Source: Ophiura sarsii (lineage: Eukaryota > Echinodermata > Ophiuroidea > Amphilepidida > Ophiuridae). From it: a stretch of DNA of 64,000 nt. The translations under genes were made by a program, and so were the position numbers. The DNA lies in the NCBI GenBank assembly GCA_035610835.1, contig CM069458.1, forward strand, positions 27,429,449-27,493,448. Reading direction: 5' to 3'. The notes beneath the pieces were generated by a model. It had not been told where the DNA came from and ran no database searches. It worked only from the letters and a program-made list of their open reading frames with translations. This document shows, piece after piece, positions 1 through 12,581 of this stretch (positions are counted from its first letter, which is position 1; each line of letters starts with the position of its first letter).

Positions 1-199
1 AATCTTCTTGCCATTGTCAAGTGAATGGGATCTGCCATGCATGAGTGATCATGTCTAAATTCCATGTTAAGCTGTTAGAGGATTACTTTCTGCTTATTTT
101 GATATACAATTATATATATATAATCATATATATAATTATATATATTCTATTAAATATTAATTTAATTTAAGTGTCCAAGAACTTCTTTTGCCGAGTGTA
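1..199 (+). repeat. Right half of a TA-flanked inverted-repeat element, cut by the window edge
   Basis: This stretch matches the reverse complement of 21322-21510 and the direct strand of 21590-21767, sharing the CATGCATGA block, the TCTGCTTATTTTGAYATRCAAT block and the terminal CCGAGTG followed by TA. It is therefore the right arm of the fold-back family seen whole at 21322-21765. An AT-dinucleotide run sits at about 108-145 inside it. Confidence 0.65.
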
Positions 200-760
200 T
201 ACCATTTGCAGGACTTTTATCTTTGCTGCTGTCTAAAAGTCTAAGAAAGAGACGATATTTTGTCTATAATTTCAACAAAGTTCAACTGCCATTTGGGTTT
301 ATTTGGACATAGTTAATGATGTTCATTGAATGCTACTTACATGTACGTGCAAGGATAAGTTCTCTTTGTACGACATTTCAGATAAATACCCTAGAAATAC
401 CCTAGAAATACCCTTCCTTTTCATTTTGGTGCCAGGTGTTATGGAAATTAGCAAACTTGTACAGCGTGTCCCAAAAAACTGGGTTCAAAAGTTTACGAGC
501 TTATAACGAAATAAGTAGGAAACATAGATAGTTTATATTTCAGGATATCAATTAAAATATACCCGATCTTCATTGGGTAAATTCGGAGACCAATCCAATG
601 TAAACTTTTTGAAATACAAAAATCTGAATGTGGTCAGAACCCATTTGTCCCGATTTAAGGAATAAACCATCCGTACGTTGCATGACACTGTGCGCTATCT
701 GCAGTATTCCCGGCATGGGGTTTATTCTCCGAAAGAACTTAACAATAGCTCAGACTATAA

Positions 761-1114
761 GGCCAAAAAAATAATTTGTTATGTTGTCCTCGACCGCCCG
801 CTCGTCATTTTAGGGCCGCTCCGATTTTTTTTTTTTTAAATCGTAAAATCAGATTTTTTTTTTTTCAGATTTTTTTTTTTTTTTCAGATTTTTTTTCAGA
901 TTTTTTTAAAAAACAGTTTAAATGGCATTAATATTAACTTAAGTGTTTATAACATATATGTGCGGCTCTTAGAGTGATTTTAACTTCTTGTTGGCTGAAT
1001 TTTGAGCTTCTGCTGGTAAAAGAAAATTTTAAAAAAAAAATTTAAAAAAATCAGCCCGCCCGCCCCTCCTCTCTGAAAGCTGTCGAGGACAACATAACAA
1101 TTTTTTTTTTTGCC
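761..1114. mobile_element. Fold-back element with T-rich tandem interior
   Basis: GGCC-A-rich sequence followed by TTGTTATGTTGTCCTCGA at about 776-793 is mirrored by TCGAGGACAACATAACAA at about 1083-1100, ending TGCC then TA. The interior holds several CAGA plus poly-T units (840-905). Confidence 0.6.
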
Positions 1115-1208
1115 TAACAAAGAACATTTTGTTTTAATGTTTATGTAAATAATGAACTGTTTTATTGCAATATGACCCAGATAAGTTTGTTTACTGCCCA
1201 AGTCTTTG

Positions 1209-1575
1209 CAGTGGCGTAGCTAGGATTTTTTTCAGGGGGGGCAAGATTTCTAAAATGTTCGTAAAAGGTTGCCCCAAAAAAATTCACGTAAGTGGGGGGG
1301 GGGGGGGGGGGGGGGGGGGGGTACAGTCCAAAAAAAATCGCTCAGTCACAAAAAATCGCATAGTAAATGTACTAGGCCTACATGTACAATTTTGCCTTCT
1401 ATTTGGCTAATAACCTCGGTCTTTTTTCTCAATTTTTTCCGATTTCCTTTTTTTCTCACCCCTTTTTTTTTTAGGGTGGTGGGGGGGGGGGGGGGGGCAC
1501 AAATCGGGTTTTTTCGTCAGAGGGGGAATTTTCCCCCCCTGCCCCCCCCCCCCCCCCCCCTGAGCTACGCCACTG
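1209..1575. mobile_element. hAT-like non-autonomous element with poly-G/poly-C interior
   Basis: Ends are CAGTGGCGTAGCTAGG and its inverted form CTGAGCTACGCCACTG. Flanking 8-mers AGTCTTTG (1201-1208) and AGTCTTTT (1576-1583) look like an 8-bp target duplication with one mismatch, the hallmark of hAT elements. The interior has long G runs on the left and C runs on the right, so the element can fold on itself. Open frames in it are low-complexity artefacts. Confidence 0.75.
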
Positions 1576-1806
1576 AGTCTTTTGTAAAGAATGAATGCAA
1601 AGGCAAAACTTTGATGAAGTCGCTACGATGCGCAATTACAACACATGAGGGGGTTCCTTGAAAAGTGGGACAAATGGGTTTTGACCACGCTCTATTAAAA
1701 TCTTTGTATTTCAAAGAGTTTAACCAATTAAAATCAGGCATATTTGGTTTGATATCCGTAAATATGAACTATCCATGTTTCCTACTCTTCACCTCATGCT
1801 TTCATT

Positions 1807-1830
1807 ACCCCATGCTTTCAAGCATGGGGT
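1807..1830. other. Near-perfect hairpin
   Basis: ACCCCATGCTT and AAGCATGGGGT form an 11-bp stem with a 2-nt loop, and a few further pairs can form on either side. No function can be assigned. Confidence 0.6.
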
Positions 1831-2366
1831 GATAGTTTGGTTTTCGCTCAGGGAGGTGGTCTGATAAGGAAGATAAGGGCATGCGAGTGAAGACATTATT
1901 TGTGTATGAAATAACGCATCTTTTGTTGATTTCAGCAATTTAAGTGCAAAAAATGAAAAGTGCCAAAGTAGGTTTAGTTTCATGTTTGAATGGAGGAATT
2001 CCATTCAATATTACCAAAGTTATGATTTTTACTGAAGAAAAAAACCCATATTCTCACTTCAAATAAAAGATAATGTAACTTGCCTAGGGTAATAGACCAC
2101 ATTGTTAAATACATTGGTAAATTAGTGTATTGTAAGTTCATATTCAAAGAATGTCTCTTTTTGGTCGATATTTGATTAAATTGTGTGCTTTGTAATAATT
2201 ATAATTTACAGTAATTCATTATATGGTTGTATCATTGATTACAAGAAATGCCAGGCAAATGCTTTTTTGAAAGGGTCCCTGTAGCTTGGGCCTTTGCCTC
2301 AATAATGTATTGTGTGCCTTTTAAAAATTATTGTCCTTGTTAAAGTTTTCATTGTATTTTGAAGTA
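1831..2366. other. No recognisable feature
   Basis: AT-rich DNA without a convincing gene, repeat or RNA signal. It lies inside the large insertion that splits the 462-12579 element. Confidence 0.4.
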
Positions 2367-2879
2367 CAGTCATCAAAAAAGTAACTATACAGGTAATAAA
2401 TGGGCTTCTAACTCTAAAAATATATATCTTACCTAAAAATATTAAATTATAAAGTTGAAAAATCAGTCTTCTTTAAAATGAAATATTGCACGCTAGGATC
2501 GGGTGATTATTAAATGTAAGGTGAAGTCCGATTTTCATTTTCACATTTTTATCGACTACCGGTAGTGCAATTGGGGGGATGCATGCGCAGGTTGGACAGT
2601 CGGCCGTATTGTTCCGATGGATCAATACGCCACACACACGCTACCTATCATACTCTCCCCAGTGTTGAAATGTAAAATGTGAAAATGAAATTGTGACTTT
2701 ACCTTGAATATTGAAGAAGTGACAATTCATAATGTAACTGATCTTAGCGTGCAATATTTCATATTTAAGATAAATATTTCTCAACAACTTTATAATTTAA
2801 TATTTTTAGGTAGGATATATATTTTTAGAGCTAAAAGTCCATTTATTACCTGTATAGTTACTACTTTTTTTGATGACTG
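2367..2879. mobile_element. TA-flanked MITE, family A copy 1
   Basis: Ends CAGTCATCAAAAAAGTAACT and its inverted counterpart ending GATGACTG are each flanked by TA. The arms stay complementary for roughly 180 bp; the loop carries CGGCCGTATTG. A second copy with the same ends and loop lies at 15973-16540. Confidence 0.8.
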
Positions 2880-2889
2880 TAGATAACCA

Positions 2890-3505
2890 CCAGACTAGTC
2901 GAGCAAGAGTCGAGTATAGGAAACAATTTCTAAGAGACACTTAGAATCCTTTTGAACTCTTAGTTTTGTATAAAGCAAGACTTGTGGCATTGCTCCCCAA
3001 GAGAGATTTTAAACCTGATACTTGCTAAAACGATGGCCTACCCGGGCGCCTGCCTTCTTCACCAAATAAGTAATTTTATTGAAAATATCCGAAGATTAAG
3101 ATTTAAATGGTTATCTGGTCGAACTTGAACGGTAGGTATACTGTCTTAGCTCATAACAAACAAAAAAGAGCATCAATTGCGAAAACAATATTATTGTTTT
3201 TCACACTGAACATGGCAGTCAGTTTTCAAGAAAAGGAAAGAAAAAATCCAATCTACTATAAATGTGTAACTGAATTTAAAGCTTCAATTATGGAGAGACT
3301 GGTGATTTCACTATTATCAGCAAAGTTATTGAGAAAGTACACTTTGACAGTATGGATTGTTACCTTGATTTTTTCAAAAATCCAGGTACTCTATCTCTGC
3401 CGTTTCTTTCTTGTTTCTATCAAACCCACCTACAAAATGCTTCTTCTCCTACAGTTTACATGCTACAATCACCAAACTTGGTCAGAAGGACCCCCTACTA
3501 GACCT
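2890..3505. other. No recognisable feature
   Basis: An open frame of 134 codons (3107-3511, plus) lies here, but it has no recognisable domain, no second copy and no convincing splice context. I treat it as chance. Confidence 0.35.
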
Positions 3506-3509
3506 TCAT

Positions 3510-3633
3510 AAAAGTTATTCACAGTTTTGGGTCAAAGGTCACACAGTGGTCACTAGGGGTCAAAAGGTGATTTTCACTTAAAACTCATTTGCAATTTAGT
3601 GAAATGACATAGGATCGTCAAAATCGGTCAACA
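3510..3633 (+). repeat. Dispersed GGTCA-rich repeat, left flank of the array
   Basis: GGGTCAAAGGTCA and CACTAGGGGTCA motifs followed by AAAACTCATTTGCAATTTAGTG. It continues into the first large unit, and the same order of blocks occurs inverted at about 62965-63345, so this is a dispersed family and not unique sequence. Confidence 0.65.
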
Positions 3634-6600
3634 TATTCCTTATGACCGTACGCATATATAATAGTTCGGTTTTTAAATCAAAATATATTTGGGGTCACTA
3701 GGGGTCAAAAAGTTGATTTTCTAACCATATCACTTAAAATGCTTCTTGTCTCAGAGGAAATGGCTGACGAATGTTAGAATTGGTCAAAAGTTTTCTTGGG
3801 TCCATGCACATACAGCGATTTCAGCAAATAAAACTGACGTGTCATGCGGGGTCACTAGGGGTAATTGAACTTTACAATGGTAAAAGTTTAGACATGCTCC
3901 GATTTGGACCGGGTTTGTTGCATCTTGTTCAAATTAATGAGCCAAGAAAATAAGTCAATCATATTGACCAGGTCAAAGGTCAAGAAAGGGTCACTAGGGG
4001 TCATTAAACTTTACAAGGGTAAAAGTTAAGACATGCTCCGATTTGGACCGGGTTTGTTGCATCTTGTTTGGATTGATGAGCCAAGAAAATAAATCAATAA
4101 TATTGACCAGGTCAAAGGTCAAGAAGGGGTCACTAGGGGTCATTGAACTTTACAGAGGTAAAAGTTAAGACATGCTCTGATTTGGACCGGGTTTGTTGCA
4201 TCTTGTTTGAATTGATGAGCCAAGAAAATAAGTCAATCATATTGACCAGGTCAAAGGTAAAAAAGGGGTCACTAGGGGTCATTTAACTTTACAGAGGTAA
4301 AAGTTAAGACATGCTCCGATTTGGACCGGGTTTGTTGCATCTTGTTTGGATTGATGAGCCAAGAAAATAAGTCAATCATATTGACCAGGTCAAAGGTCAA
4401 GAAGGGGTCACTAGGGGTCATTGAACTTTACAGGGGTAAAAGTTAAGACATGCTTCGATTTGGACCGGGTTTGTTGCATCTTGTTTGGATTGATGAGCCA
4501 AGAAAATAAGTAAATCATATTGACCAGGTCAAAGGTCAAAAAGGGGTCAATAGGGGTCATTGAACTTTACAGGGGTAAAAGTTAAGACATGCTTCGATTT
4601 GGACCGGGTTTGTTGCATCTTGTTTGGATTGATGAGCCAAGAAAATAAGTAAATCATATTGACCAGGTCAAAGGTCAAAAAGGGGTCAATAGGGGTCATT
4701 GAACTTTACAGGGGTAAAAGTTAAGACATGCTCCGATTTGGACCGGGTTTGTTGCATCTTGTTTGGATTGATGAGCCAAGAAAATAAGTCAATCATATTG
4801 ACCAGGTCAAAGGTCAAGAAGGGGTCACTAGGGGTCATTGAACTTTACAGGGGTAAAAGTTAAGACATGCTCTGATTTGGACCGGGTTTGTTGCATCTTG
4901 TTTGAATTGATGAGCCAAGAAAAAAAGTCAATTATATTGACCAGGTCTAAGGTCAAAAAGGAGTCCCTAGGGGTCATTGATCTTTACAGGGGTAAAAGCT
5001 AAGACATGCTCCGATTTGGACCGGGTTTGTTGCATCTTGTTTGGATTGATGAGCCAAGAAAATAAGTCAATCATATTGACCAGGTCAAAGGTCAAAAAGG
5101 GGTCAATAGGGGTCATTGAACTTTACAGGATAACTATGTTAAGACATGCTGTTGATTTTCTAACCATATCACTTAAAATGCTTCTAGGTCTCAGAGGAAA
5201 TGGCTGATCAATGTCAGAATTAGTCAAGAGAATCCTTGGGTCTATGCACATACAGTGATTAAAGCGATTAAAATTGGCGTGTCGTACGGGGTCACTAGGG
5301 GTCATTGAACTTTACATGGGTAAAACTCAAGACATGCTATTCGATCGGACCTGTTTTATCTTGTTTGGTTCGATCAGGCAAGAATAAAAGTCAATCATCA
5401 TAACCAGGTCAAAGGTCAAGAAGAGGTCACTAGGGATCATTTTCTCATAAAAATCAAGGTGCCCTGGTCTCAGACCAGAACTAGATCTAGTTATTATTTT
5501 GGTTCAATAATTTCAATGTCAAAATGGTTTCGCGCAAAATCAAAACATTGACATGAAATAAGTTTTGAAAGAGCAATAAGAACATCAATTATCAGTAATA
5601 CCAATTCTGTGTGCATAATATAAAGAGGTTTTTTGTTTTATTTCAATTTTAGAATAACTGGCAATCGGGCTGGCAATAATTGAAGAGGTATTTTGCAAAA
5701 GGGCCTACATCCACTTTGGCTCTTATTGAGAAAAAGTCAAAAAACTGTTTCTAAATATTCAAGTTGAGCAATTGAAAAACTGAATGGATTATGAAAGAGG
5801 TACACTACATACTAATTGAAATTGATATAAATTTTAAATGTGCTAGTTTTAATTTTTTTTAAAATCATGTTTACATTTTTTGAAAATTTGGATGTAGGCC
5901 CTTTTGCAACAAAACTCGCCTTTTGCAACAAAACAACAACTTCAATGGCTGTTTACAATGAGATGTAGGTATTTTTGAAAAAAATGATTTTATTTCCTTG
6001 AAACATATGATTGTGACCTATACATTTCAATATCAAACTTATTTATTTTCAATGACTAAAATAAATGATTTTTTGTGTGTGGTATTTTTTCTTTATGTAC
6101 AAACAGATGGAGTATCCCGATATAATTCTGGATACAGGCCCTTTTGCAACAAAACAACAATTTCAATGGCTGTTTACAATGAGATGTAGGTCTTTTTGAA
6201 AAAAATGACTTTGTTCCCTTGAAACATATGATTTTTCCCTATACATTTCTATATCAAACTCATTTTTTGAAAAAATGCACCATAGCCCTTTTGCAAAATA
6301 CCTCTTCACTGTTTTGATTGCAATTAGAACTTCTTTTGACTTGACCAGGCATGCCAGGGATACACCTTATCTTAAATAGCGTCGTCTCCGTTATAGAAAT
6401 TGAATTAAACATCCAAAGCAGGGTCGGAATTGGATTAATCTGGAAATCAAGCCAAATATAATGTAGGCCAATGCATCCTTTAGGCCTATAACCTTTTTTC
6501 ACACCGAGTTATGACACTGAAAATAAGATATAGGTATTTGTCCTGCAACTTTGACCAACCTAAAGAGCAATTTTTTTATTTAAAACAAAATGAAATGATT

Positions 6601-6635
6601 AAAATCAGTTCCATTTATTTTATTTTTTATCTTTT
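3634..6635 (+). repeat. Higher-order tandem unit 1 (3002 bp) with nine 139-bp monomers
   Basis: The whole unit recurs at 6636 and 9499. Its left part is an array in which the motif AGGTCAAAGGTCA or a one-base variant begins at 3970, 4109, 4248, 4387, 4526, 4665, 4804, 4943 and 5082, exactly 139 bp apart each time. Seven of the nine are perfect. The right part holds a degenerate GGTCA block (5290-5440) and an embedded fold-back element. Short open frames inside repeat with the unit and are not genes. Confidence 0.9.
5682..6307. mobile_element. Fold-back element inside unit 1
   Basis: GAAGAGGTATTTTGCAAAAG at the left end is mirrored by CTTTTGCAAAATACCTCTTC at the right end. The inner CCTTTTGCAACAAAAC motif also repeats. 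It is carried along in every large tandem unit, so it inserted before the unit was amplified. Confidence 0.75.
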
Positions 6636-9498
6636 TATTCCTTATGACCGTACGCATATATAATAGTTCGGTTTTTAAATCAAAATATATTTGGGGTCAC
6701 TAGGGGTCAAAAAGTTGATTTTCTAACCATATCACTTAAAATGCTTCTTGTCTCAGAGGAAATGGCTGACGAATGTTAGAATTGGTCAAAAGTTTTCTTG
6801 GGTCCATGCACATACAGCGATTTCAGCAATTAAAACTGACGTGTCATGCGGGGTCACTAGGGGTAATTGAACTTTACAATGGTAAAAGTTTAGACATGCT
6901 CCGATTTGGACCGGGTTTGTTGCATCTTGTTCAAATTAATGAGCCAAGAAAATAAGTCAATCATATTGACCAGGTCAAAGGTCAAGAAAGGGTCACTAGG
7001 GGTCATTAAACTTTACAAGGGTAAAAGTTAAGACATGCTCCGATTTGGACCGGGTTTGTTGCATCTTGTTTGGATTGATGAGCCAAGAAAATAAATCAAT
7101 AATATTGACCAGGTCAAAGGTCAAGAAGGGGTCACTAGGGGTCATTGAACTTTACAGAGGTAAAAGTTAAGACATGCTCTGATTTGGACCGGGTTTGTTG
7201 CATCTTGTTTGAATTGATGAGCCAAGAAAATAAGTCAATCATATTGACCAGGTCAAAGGTAAAAAAGGGGTCACTAGGGGTCATTTAACTTTACAGGGGT
7301 AAAAGTTAAGACATGCTCCGATTTGGACCAGGTTTGTTGCATCTTGTTTGGATTGATGAGCCAAGAAAATAAGTCAATCATATTGACCAGGTCAAAGGTC
7401 AAGAAGGGGTCACTAGGGGTCATTGAACTTTACAGGGGTAAAAGTTAAGACATGCTTCGATTTGGACCGGGTTTGTTGCATCTTGTTTGAATTGATGAGC
7501 CAAGAAAATAAGTCAATCATATTGACCAGGTCTAAGGTCAAAAAGGGGTCCCTAGGGGTCATTGAACTTTACAGGGGTAAAAGCTAAGACATGCTCCGAT
7601 TTGGACCGGGTTTGTTGCATCTTGTTTGGATTGATGAGCCAAGAAAATAAGTCAATCATATTGATCAGGTCAAAGGTCAAAAAGGGGTCAATAGGGGTCA
7701 TTGAACTTTACAGGGGTAAAGGTTAAGACATGCTCCGATTTGGACCGGGTTTGTTGCATCTTGTTTGGATTGATGAGCCAAGAAAATAAGTCAATCATAT
7801 TGACCAGGTCAAAGGTCAAGAAGGGGTCACTAGGGGTCATTGAACTTTACAGGGGTAAAAGTTAAGACATGCTCTGATTTGGACCGGGTTTGTTGCATCT
7901 TGTTTGGATTGATGAGCCAAGAAAATAAGTCAATCATATTGACCAGGTCAAAGGTCAAAAAGGGGTCAATAGGGGTCATTGAACTTTACAGGATAACTAT
8001 GTTAAGACATGCTGTTGATTTTCTAACCATATCACTTAAAATGCTTCTAGGTCTCAGAGGAAATGGCTGATCAATGTCAGAATTAGTCAAGAGAATCCTT
8101 GGGTCTATGCACATACAGTGATTAAAGCGATTAAAATTGGCGTGTCGTACGGGGTCACTAGGGGTCATTGAACTTTACATGGGTAAAACTCAAGACATGC
8201 TATTCGATCGGACCTGTTTTATCTTGTTTGGTTCGATCAGGCAAGAATAAAAGTCAATCATCATAACCAGGTCAAAGGTCAAGAAGAGGTCACTAGGGAT
8301 CATTTTCTCATAAAAATCAAGGTGCCCTGGTCTCAGACCAGAACTAGATCTAGTTATTATTTTGGTTCAATAATTTCAATGTCAAAATGGTTTCGCGCAA
8401 AATCAAAACATTGACATGAAATAAGTTTTGAAAGAGCAATAAGAACATCAATTATCAGTAATACCAATTCTGTGTGCATAATATAAAGAGGTTTTTTGTT
8501 TTATTTCAATTTTAGAATAACTGGCAATCGGGCTGGCAATAATTGAAGAGGTATTTTGCAAAAGGGCCTACATCCACTTTGGCTCTTATTGAGAAAAAGT
8601 CAAAAAACTGTTTCTAAATATTCAAGTTGAGCAATTGAAAAACTGAATGGATTATGAAAGAGGTACACTACATACTAATTGAAATTGATATACATTTTAA
8701 ATGTGCTAGTTTTAATTTTTTTTTAAATCATGTTTACATTTTTTGAAAATTTGGATGTAGGCCCTTTTGCAACAAAACTCGCCTTTTGCAACAAAACAAC
8801 AACTTCAATGGCTGTTTACAATGAGATGTAGGTATTTTTGAAAAAAATGATTTTATTTCCTTGAAACATATGATTGTGACCTATACATTTCAATATCAAA
8901 CTTATTTATTTTCAATGACTAAAATAAATGATTTTTTGTGTGTGGTATTTTTTCTTTATGTACAAACAGATGGAGTATCCCGATATAATTCTGGATACAG
9001 GCCCTTTTGCAACAAAACAACAATTTCAATGGCTGTTTACAATGAGATGTAGGTCTTTTTGAAAAAAATGACTTTGTTCCCTTGAAACATATGATTTTTC
9101 CCTATACATTTCTATATCAAACTCATTTTTTGAAAAAATGCACCATAGCCCTTTTGCAAAATACCTCTTCACTGTTTTGATTGCAATTAGAACTTCTTTT
9201 GACTTGACCAGGCATGCCAGGGATACACCTTATCTTAAATAGCGTCGTCTCCGTTATAGAAATTGAATTAAACATCCAAAGCAGGGTCGGAATTGGATTA
9301 ATCTGGAAATCAAGCCAAATATAATGTAGGCCAATGCATCCTTTAGGCCTATAACCTTTTTTCACACCGAGTTATGACACTGAAAATAAGATATAGGTAT
9401 TTGTCCTGCAACTTTGACCAACCTAAAGAGCAATTTTTTTATTTAAAACAAAATGAAATGATTAAAATCAGTTCCATTTATTTTATTTTTTATCTTTT
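6636..9498 (+). repeat. Higher-order tandem unit 2 (2863 bp) with eight 139-bp monomers
   Basis: Same order as unit 1 but exactly 139 bp shorter, that is, one monomer fewer. Monomers begin at 6972, 7111 and so on. Base differences from unit 1 are few, indicating recent amplification. Confidence 0.9.
8545..9170. mobile_element. Fold-back element inside unit 2
   Basis: Copy of the 5682-6307 element with the same ends, offset by the unit length. Confidence 0.75.
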
Positions 9499-12478
9499 TA
9501 TTCCTTATGACCGTACGCATATATAATAGTTCGGTTTTTAAATCAAAATATATTTGGGGTCACTAGGGGTCAAAAAGTTGATTTTCTAACCATATCACTT
9601 AAAATGCTTCTTGTCTCAGAGGAAATGGCTGACGAATGTTAGAATTGGTCAAAAGTTTTCTTGGGTCCATGCACATACAGCGATTTCAGCAATTAAAACT
9701 GACGTGTCATGCGGGGTCACTAGGGGTAATTGAACTTTACAATGGTAAAAGTTTAGACATGCTCCGATTTGGACCGGGTTTGTTGCATCTTGTTCAAATT
9801 AATGAGCCAAGAAAATAAGTCAATCATATTGACCAGGTCAAAGGTCAAGAAAGGGTCACTAGGGGTCATTAAACTTTACAAGGGTAAAAGTTAAGACATG
9901 CTCCGATTTGGACCGGGTTTGTTGCATCTTGTTTGGATTGATGAGCCAAGAAAATAAATCAATAATATTGACCAGGTCAAAGGTCAAGAAGGGGTCACTA
10001 GGGGTCATTGAACTTTACAGAGGTAAAAGTTAAGACATGCTCTGATTTGGACCGGGTTTGTTGCATCTTGTTTGAATTGATGAGCCAAGAAAATAAGTCA
10101 ATCATATTGACCAGGTCAAAGGTAAAAAAGGGGTCACTAGGGGTCATTTAACTTTACAGGGGTAAAAGTTAAGACATGCTCCGATTTAGACCAGGTTTGT
10201 TGCATCTTGTTTGGATTGATGAGCCAAGAAAATAAGTCAATCATATTGACCAGGTCAAAGGTCAAGAAGGGGTCACTAGGGGTCATTGAACTTTACAGGG
10301 GTAAAAGTTAAGACATGCTTCGATTTGGACCGGGTTTGTTGCATCTTGTTTGAATTGATGAGCCAAGAAAATAAGTCAATCATATTGACCAGGTCTAAGG
10401 TCAAAAAGGGGTCAATAGGGGTCATTGAACTTTACAGGGGTAAAAGCTAAGACATGCTCCGATTTGGACCGGGTTTGTTGCATCTTGTTTGGATTGATGA
10501 GCCAAGAAAATAAGTCAATCATATTGATCAGGTCAAAGGTCAAAAAGGGGTCAATAGGGGTCATTGAACTTTACAGGGGTAAAAGTTAAGACATGCTCCG
10601 ATTTGGACCGGGTTTGTTGCATCTTGTTTGGATTGATGAGCCAAGAAAATAAGTCAATCATATTGACCAGGTCAAAGGTCAAGAAGGGGTCACTAGGGGT
10701 CATTGAACTTTACAGGGGTAAAAGTTAAGACATGCTCTGATTTGGACCGGGTTTGTTGCATCTTGTTTGAATTGATGAGCCAAGAAAAAAAGTCAATCAT
10801 ATTGACCAGGTCTAAGGTCAAAAAGGAGTCCCTAGGGGTCATTGATCTTTACAGGGGTAAAAGCTAAGACATGCTCCGATTTGGAACGGGTTTGTTGCAT
10901 CTTGTTTGGATTGATGAGCCAAGAAAATAAGTCAAAGGTCAAAAAGGGGTCAATAGGGGTCATTGAACTTTACAGGATAACTATGTTAAGACATGCTGTT
11001 GATTTTCTAACCATATCACTTAAAATGCTTCTAGGTCTCAGAGGAAATGGCTGATCAATGTCAGAATTAGTCAAGAGAATCCTTGGGTCTATGCACATAC
11101 AGTGATTAAAGCGATTAAAATTGGCGTGTCGTACGGGGTCACTAGGGGTCATTGAACTTTACATGGGTAAAACTCAAGACATGCTATTCGATCGGACCTG
11201 TTTTATCTTGTTTGGTTCGATCAGGCAAGAATAAAAGTCAATCATCATAACCAGGTCAAAGGTCAAGAAGAGGTCACTAGGGATCATTTTCTCATAAAAA
11301 TCAAGGTGCCCTGGTCTCAGACCAGAACTAGATCTAGTTATTATTTTGGTTCAATAATTTCAATGTCAAAATGGTTTCGCGCAAAATCAAAACATTGACA
11401 TGAAATAAGTTTTGAAAGAGCAATAAGAACATCAATTATCAGTAATACCAATTCTGTGTGCATAATATAAAGAGGTTTTTTGTTTCATTTCAATTTTAGA
11501 ATAACTGGCAATCGGGCTGGCAATAATTGAAGAGGTATTTTGCAAAAGGGCCTACATCCACTTTGGCTCTTATTGAGAAAAAGTCAAAAAACTGTTTCTA
11601 AATATTCAAGTTGAGCAATTGAAAAACTGAATGGATTATGAAAGAGGTACACTACATACTAATTGAAATTGATATAAATTTTAAATGTGCTAGTTTTAAT
11701 TTGTTTTAAAATCATGTTTACATTTTTTGAAAATTTGGATGTAGGCCCTTTTGCAACAAAACTCGCCTTTTGCAACAAAACAACTTAAATGGCTGTTTAC
11801 AATGAGATGTAGGTATTTTTGAAAAAAATGACTTTATTTCCTTGAAACATATGATTGTGACCTATACATTTCAATATCAAACTTATTTATTTTCAATGAT
11901 TAAAATAAATGATTTTTTGTGTGTGGTATTTTTTCTTTATGTACAAACAGATGGAGTATCCCGATATAATTCTGGATACAGGCCCTTTTGCAACAAAACA
12001 ACAATTTCAATGGCTGTTTACAATGAGATGTAGGTCTTTTTGAAAAAAATGACTTTGTTCCCTTGAAACATATGATTTTTCCCTATACATTTCTATATCA
12101 AACTCATTTTTTGAAAAAATGCACCATAGCCCTTTTGCAAAATACCTCTTCACTGTTTTGATTGCAATTAGAACTTCTTTTGACTTGACCAGGCATGCCA
12201 GGGATACACCTTATCTTAAATAGCGTCGTCTCCGTTATAGAAATTGAATTAAACATCCAAAGCAGGGTCGGAATTGGATTAATCTGGAAATCAAGCCAAA
12301 TATAATGTAGGCCAATGCATCCTTTAGGCCTATAACCTTTTTTCACACCGAGTTATGACACTGAAAATAAGATATAGGTATTTGTCCTGCAACTTTGACC
12401 AACCTAAAGAGCAATTTTTTTATTTAAAACAAAATGAAATGATTAAAATCAGTTCCATTTATTTTATTTTTTATCTTT
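9499..12478 (+). repeat. Higher-order tandem unit 3 with a truncated last monomer
   Basis: Same layout as units 1 and 2. It holds nine monomers, but the last one (about 10840-10975) lacks 18 bp around the TCAATCATATTGACCAGG part, which removes the first AGGTCA half-site and leaves GTCAAAGGTCA. The left part is 121 bp longer than in unit 2, which equals 139 minus 18. Confidence 0.9.
11529..12151. mobile_element. Fold-back element inside unit 3
   Basis: Third copy of the 5682-6307 element, with a few small indels in the CAACAAAAC run near 11770. Confidence 0.75.
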
Positions 12479-12527
12479 ATAAATGGAATAATCTTGGGCA
12501 TTAGATATCCCTTATAAAGAGAATTTT

Positions 12528-12579
12528 TATTTAGTTATAAGCTCGCAAACTTTTGAACCCAGTTTTTTGGAACACGCTG
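12528..12579. mobile_element. Right tip of the split MITE
   Basis: This is the inverted counterpart of 462-514, ending GGAACACGCTG followed by TA (12580-12581). It matches the tip missing after 1786. Confidence 0.7.
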
Positions 12580-12581
12580 TA

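Larger units (their letters stand above)
462..1786. mobile_element. Left part of a TA-flanked inverted-repeat element (split MITE)
   Basis: The element opens with CAGCGTGTCCCAAAA directly after a TA (460-461), a Tc1/mariner-style end. The arm at about 520-660 is repeated inverted at about 1660-1786, but the inverted copy stops there, before the terminal ~53 bp. That missing tip is found at 12528-12579, followed by TA (12580-12581). The element therefore appears to have been opened by later insertion of about 10.7 kb. Two younger elements lie inside this part (761-1114 and 1209-1575). Confidence 0.7.

Noticed and set aside
1165..1661. Two overlapping plus-strand open frames of 81 and 130 codons with glycine and proline runs
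   Set aside because: They are translations of poly-G and poly-C runs inside the hAT-like element at 1209-1575.
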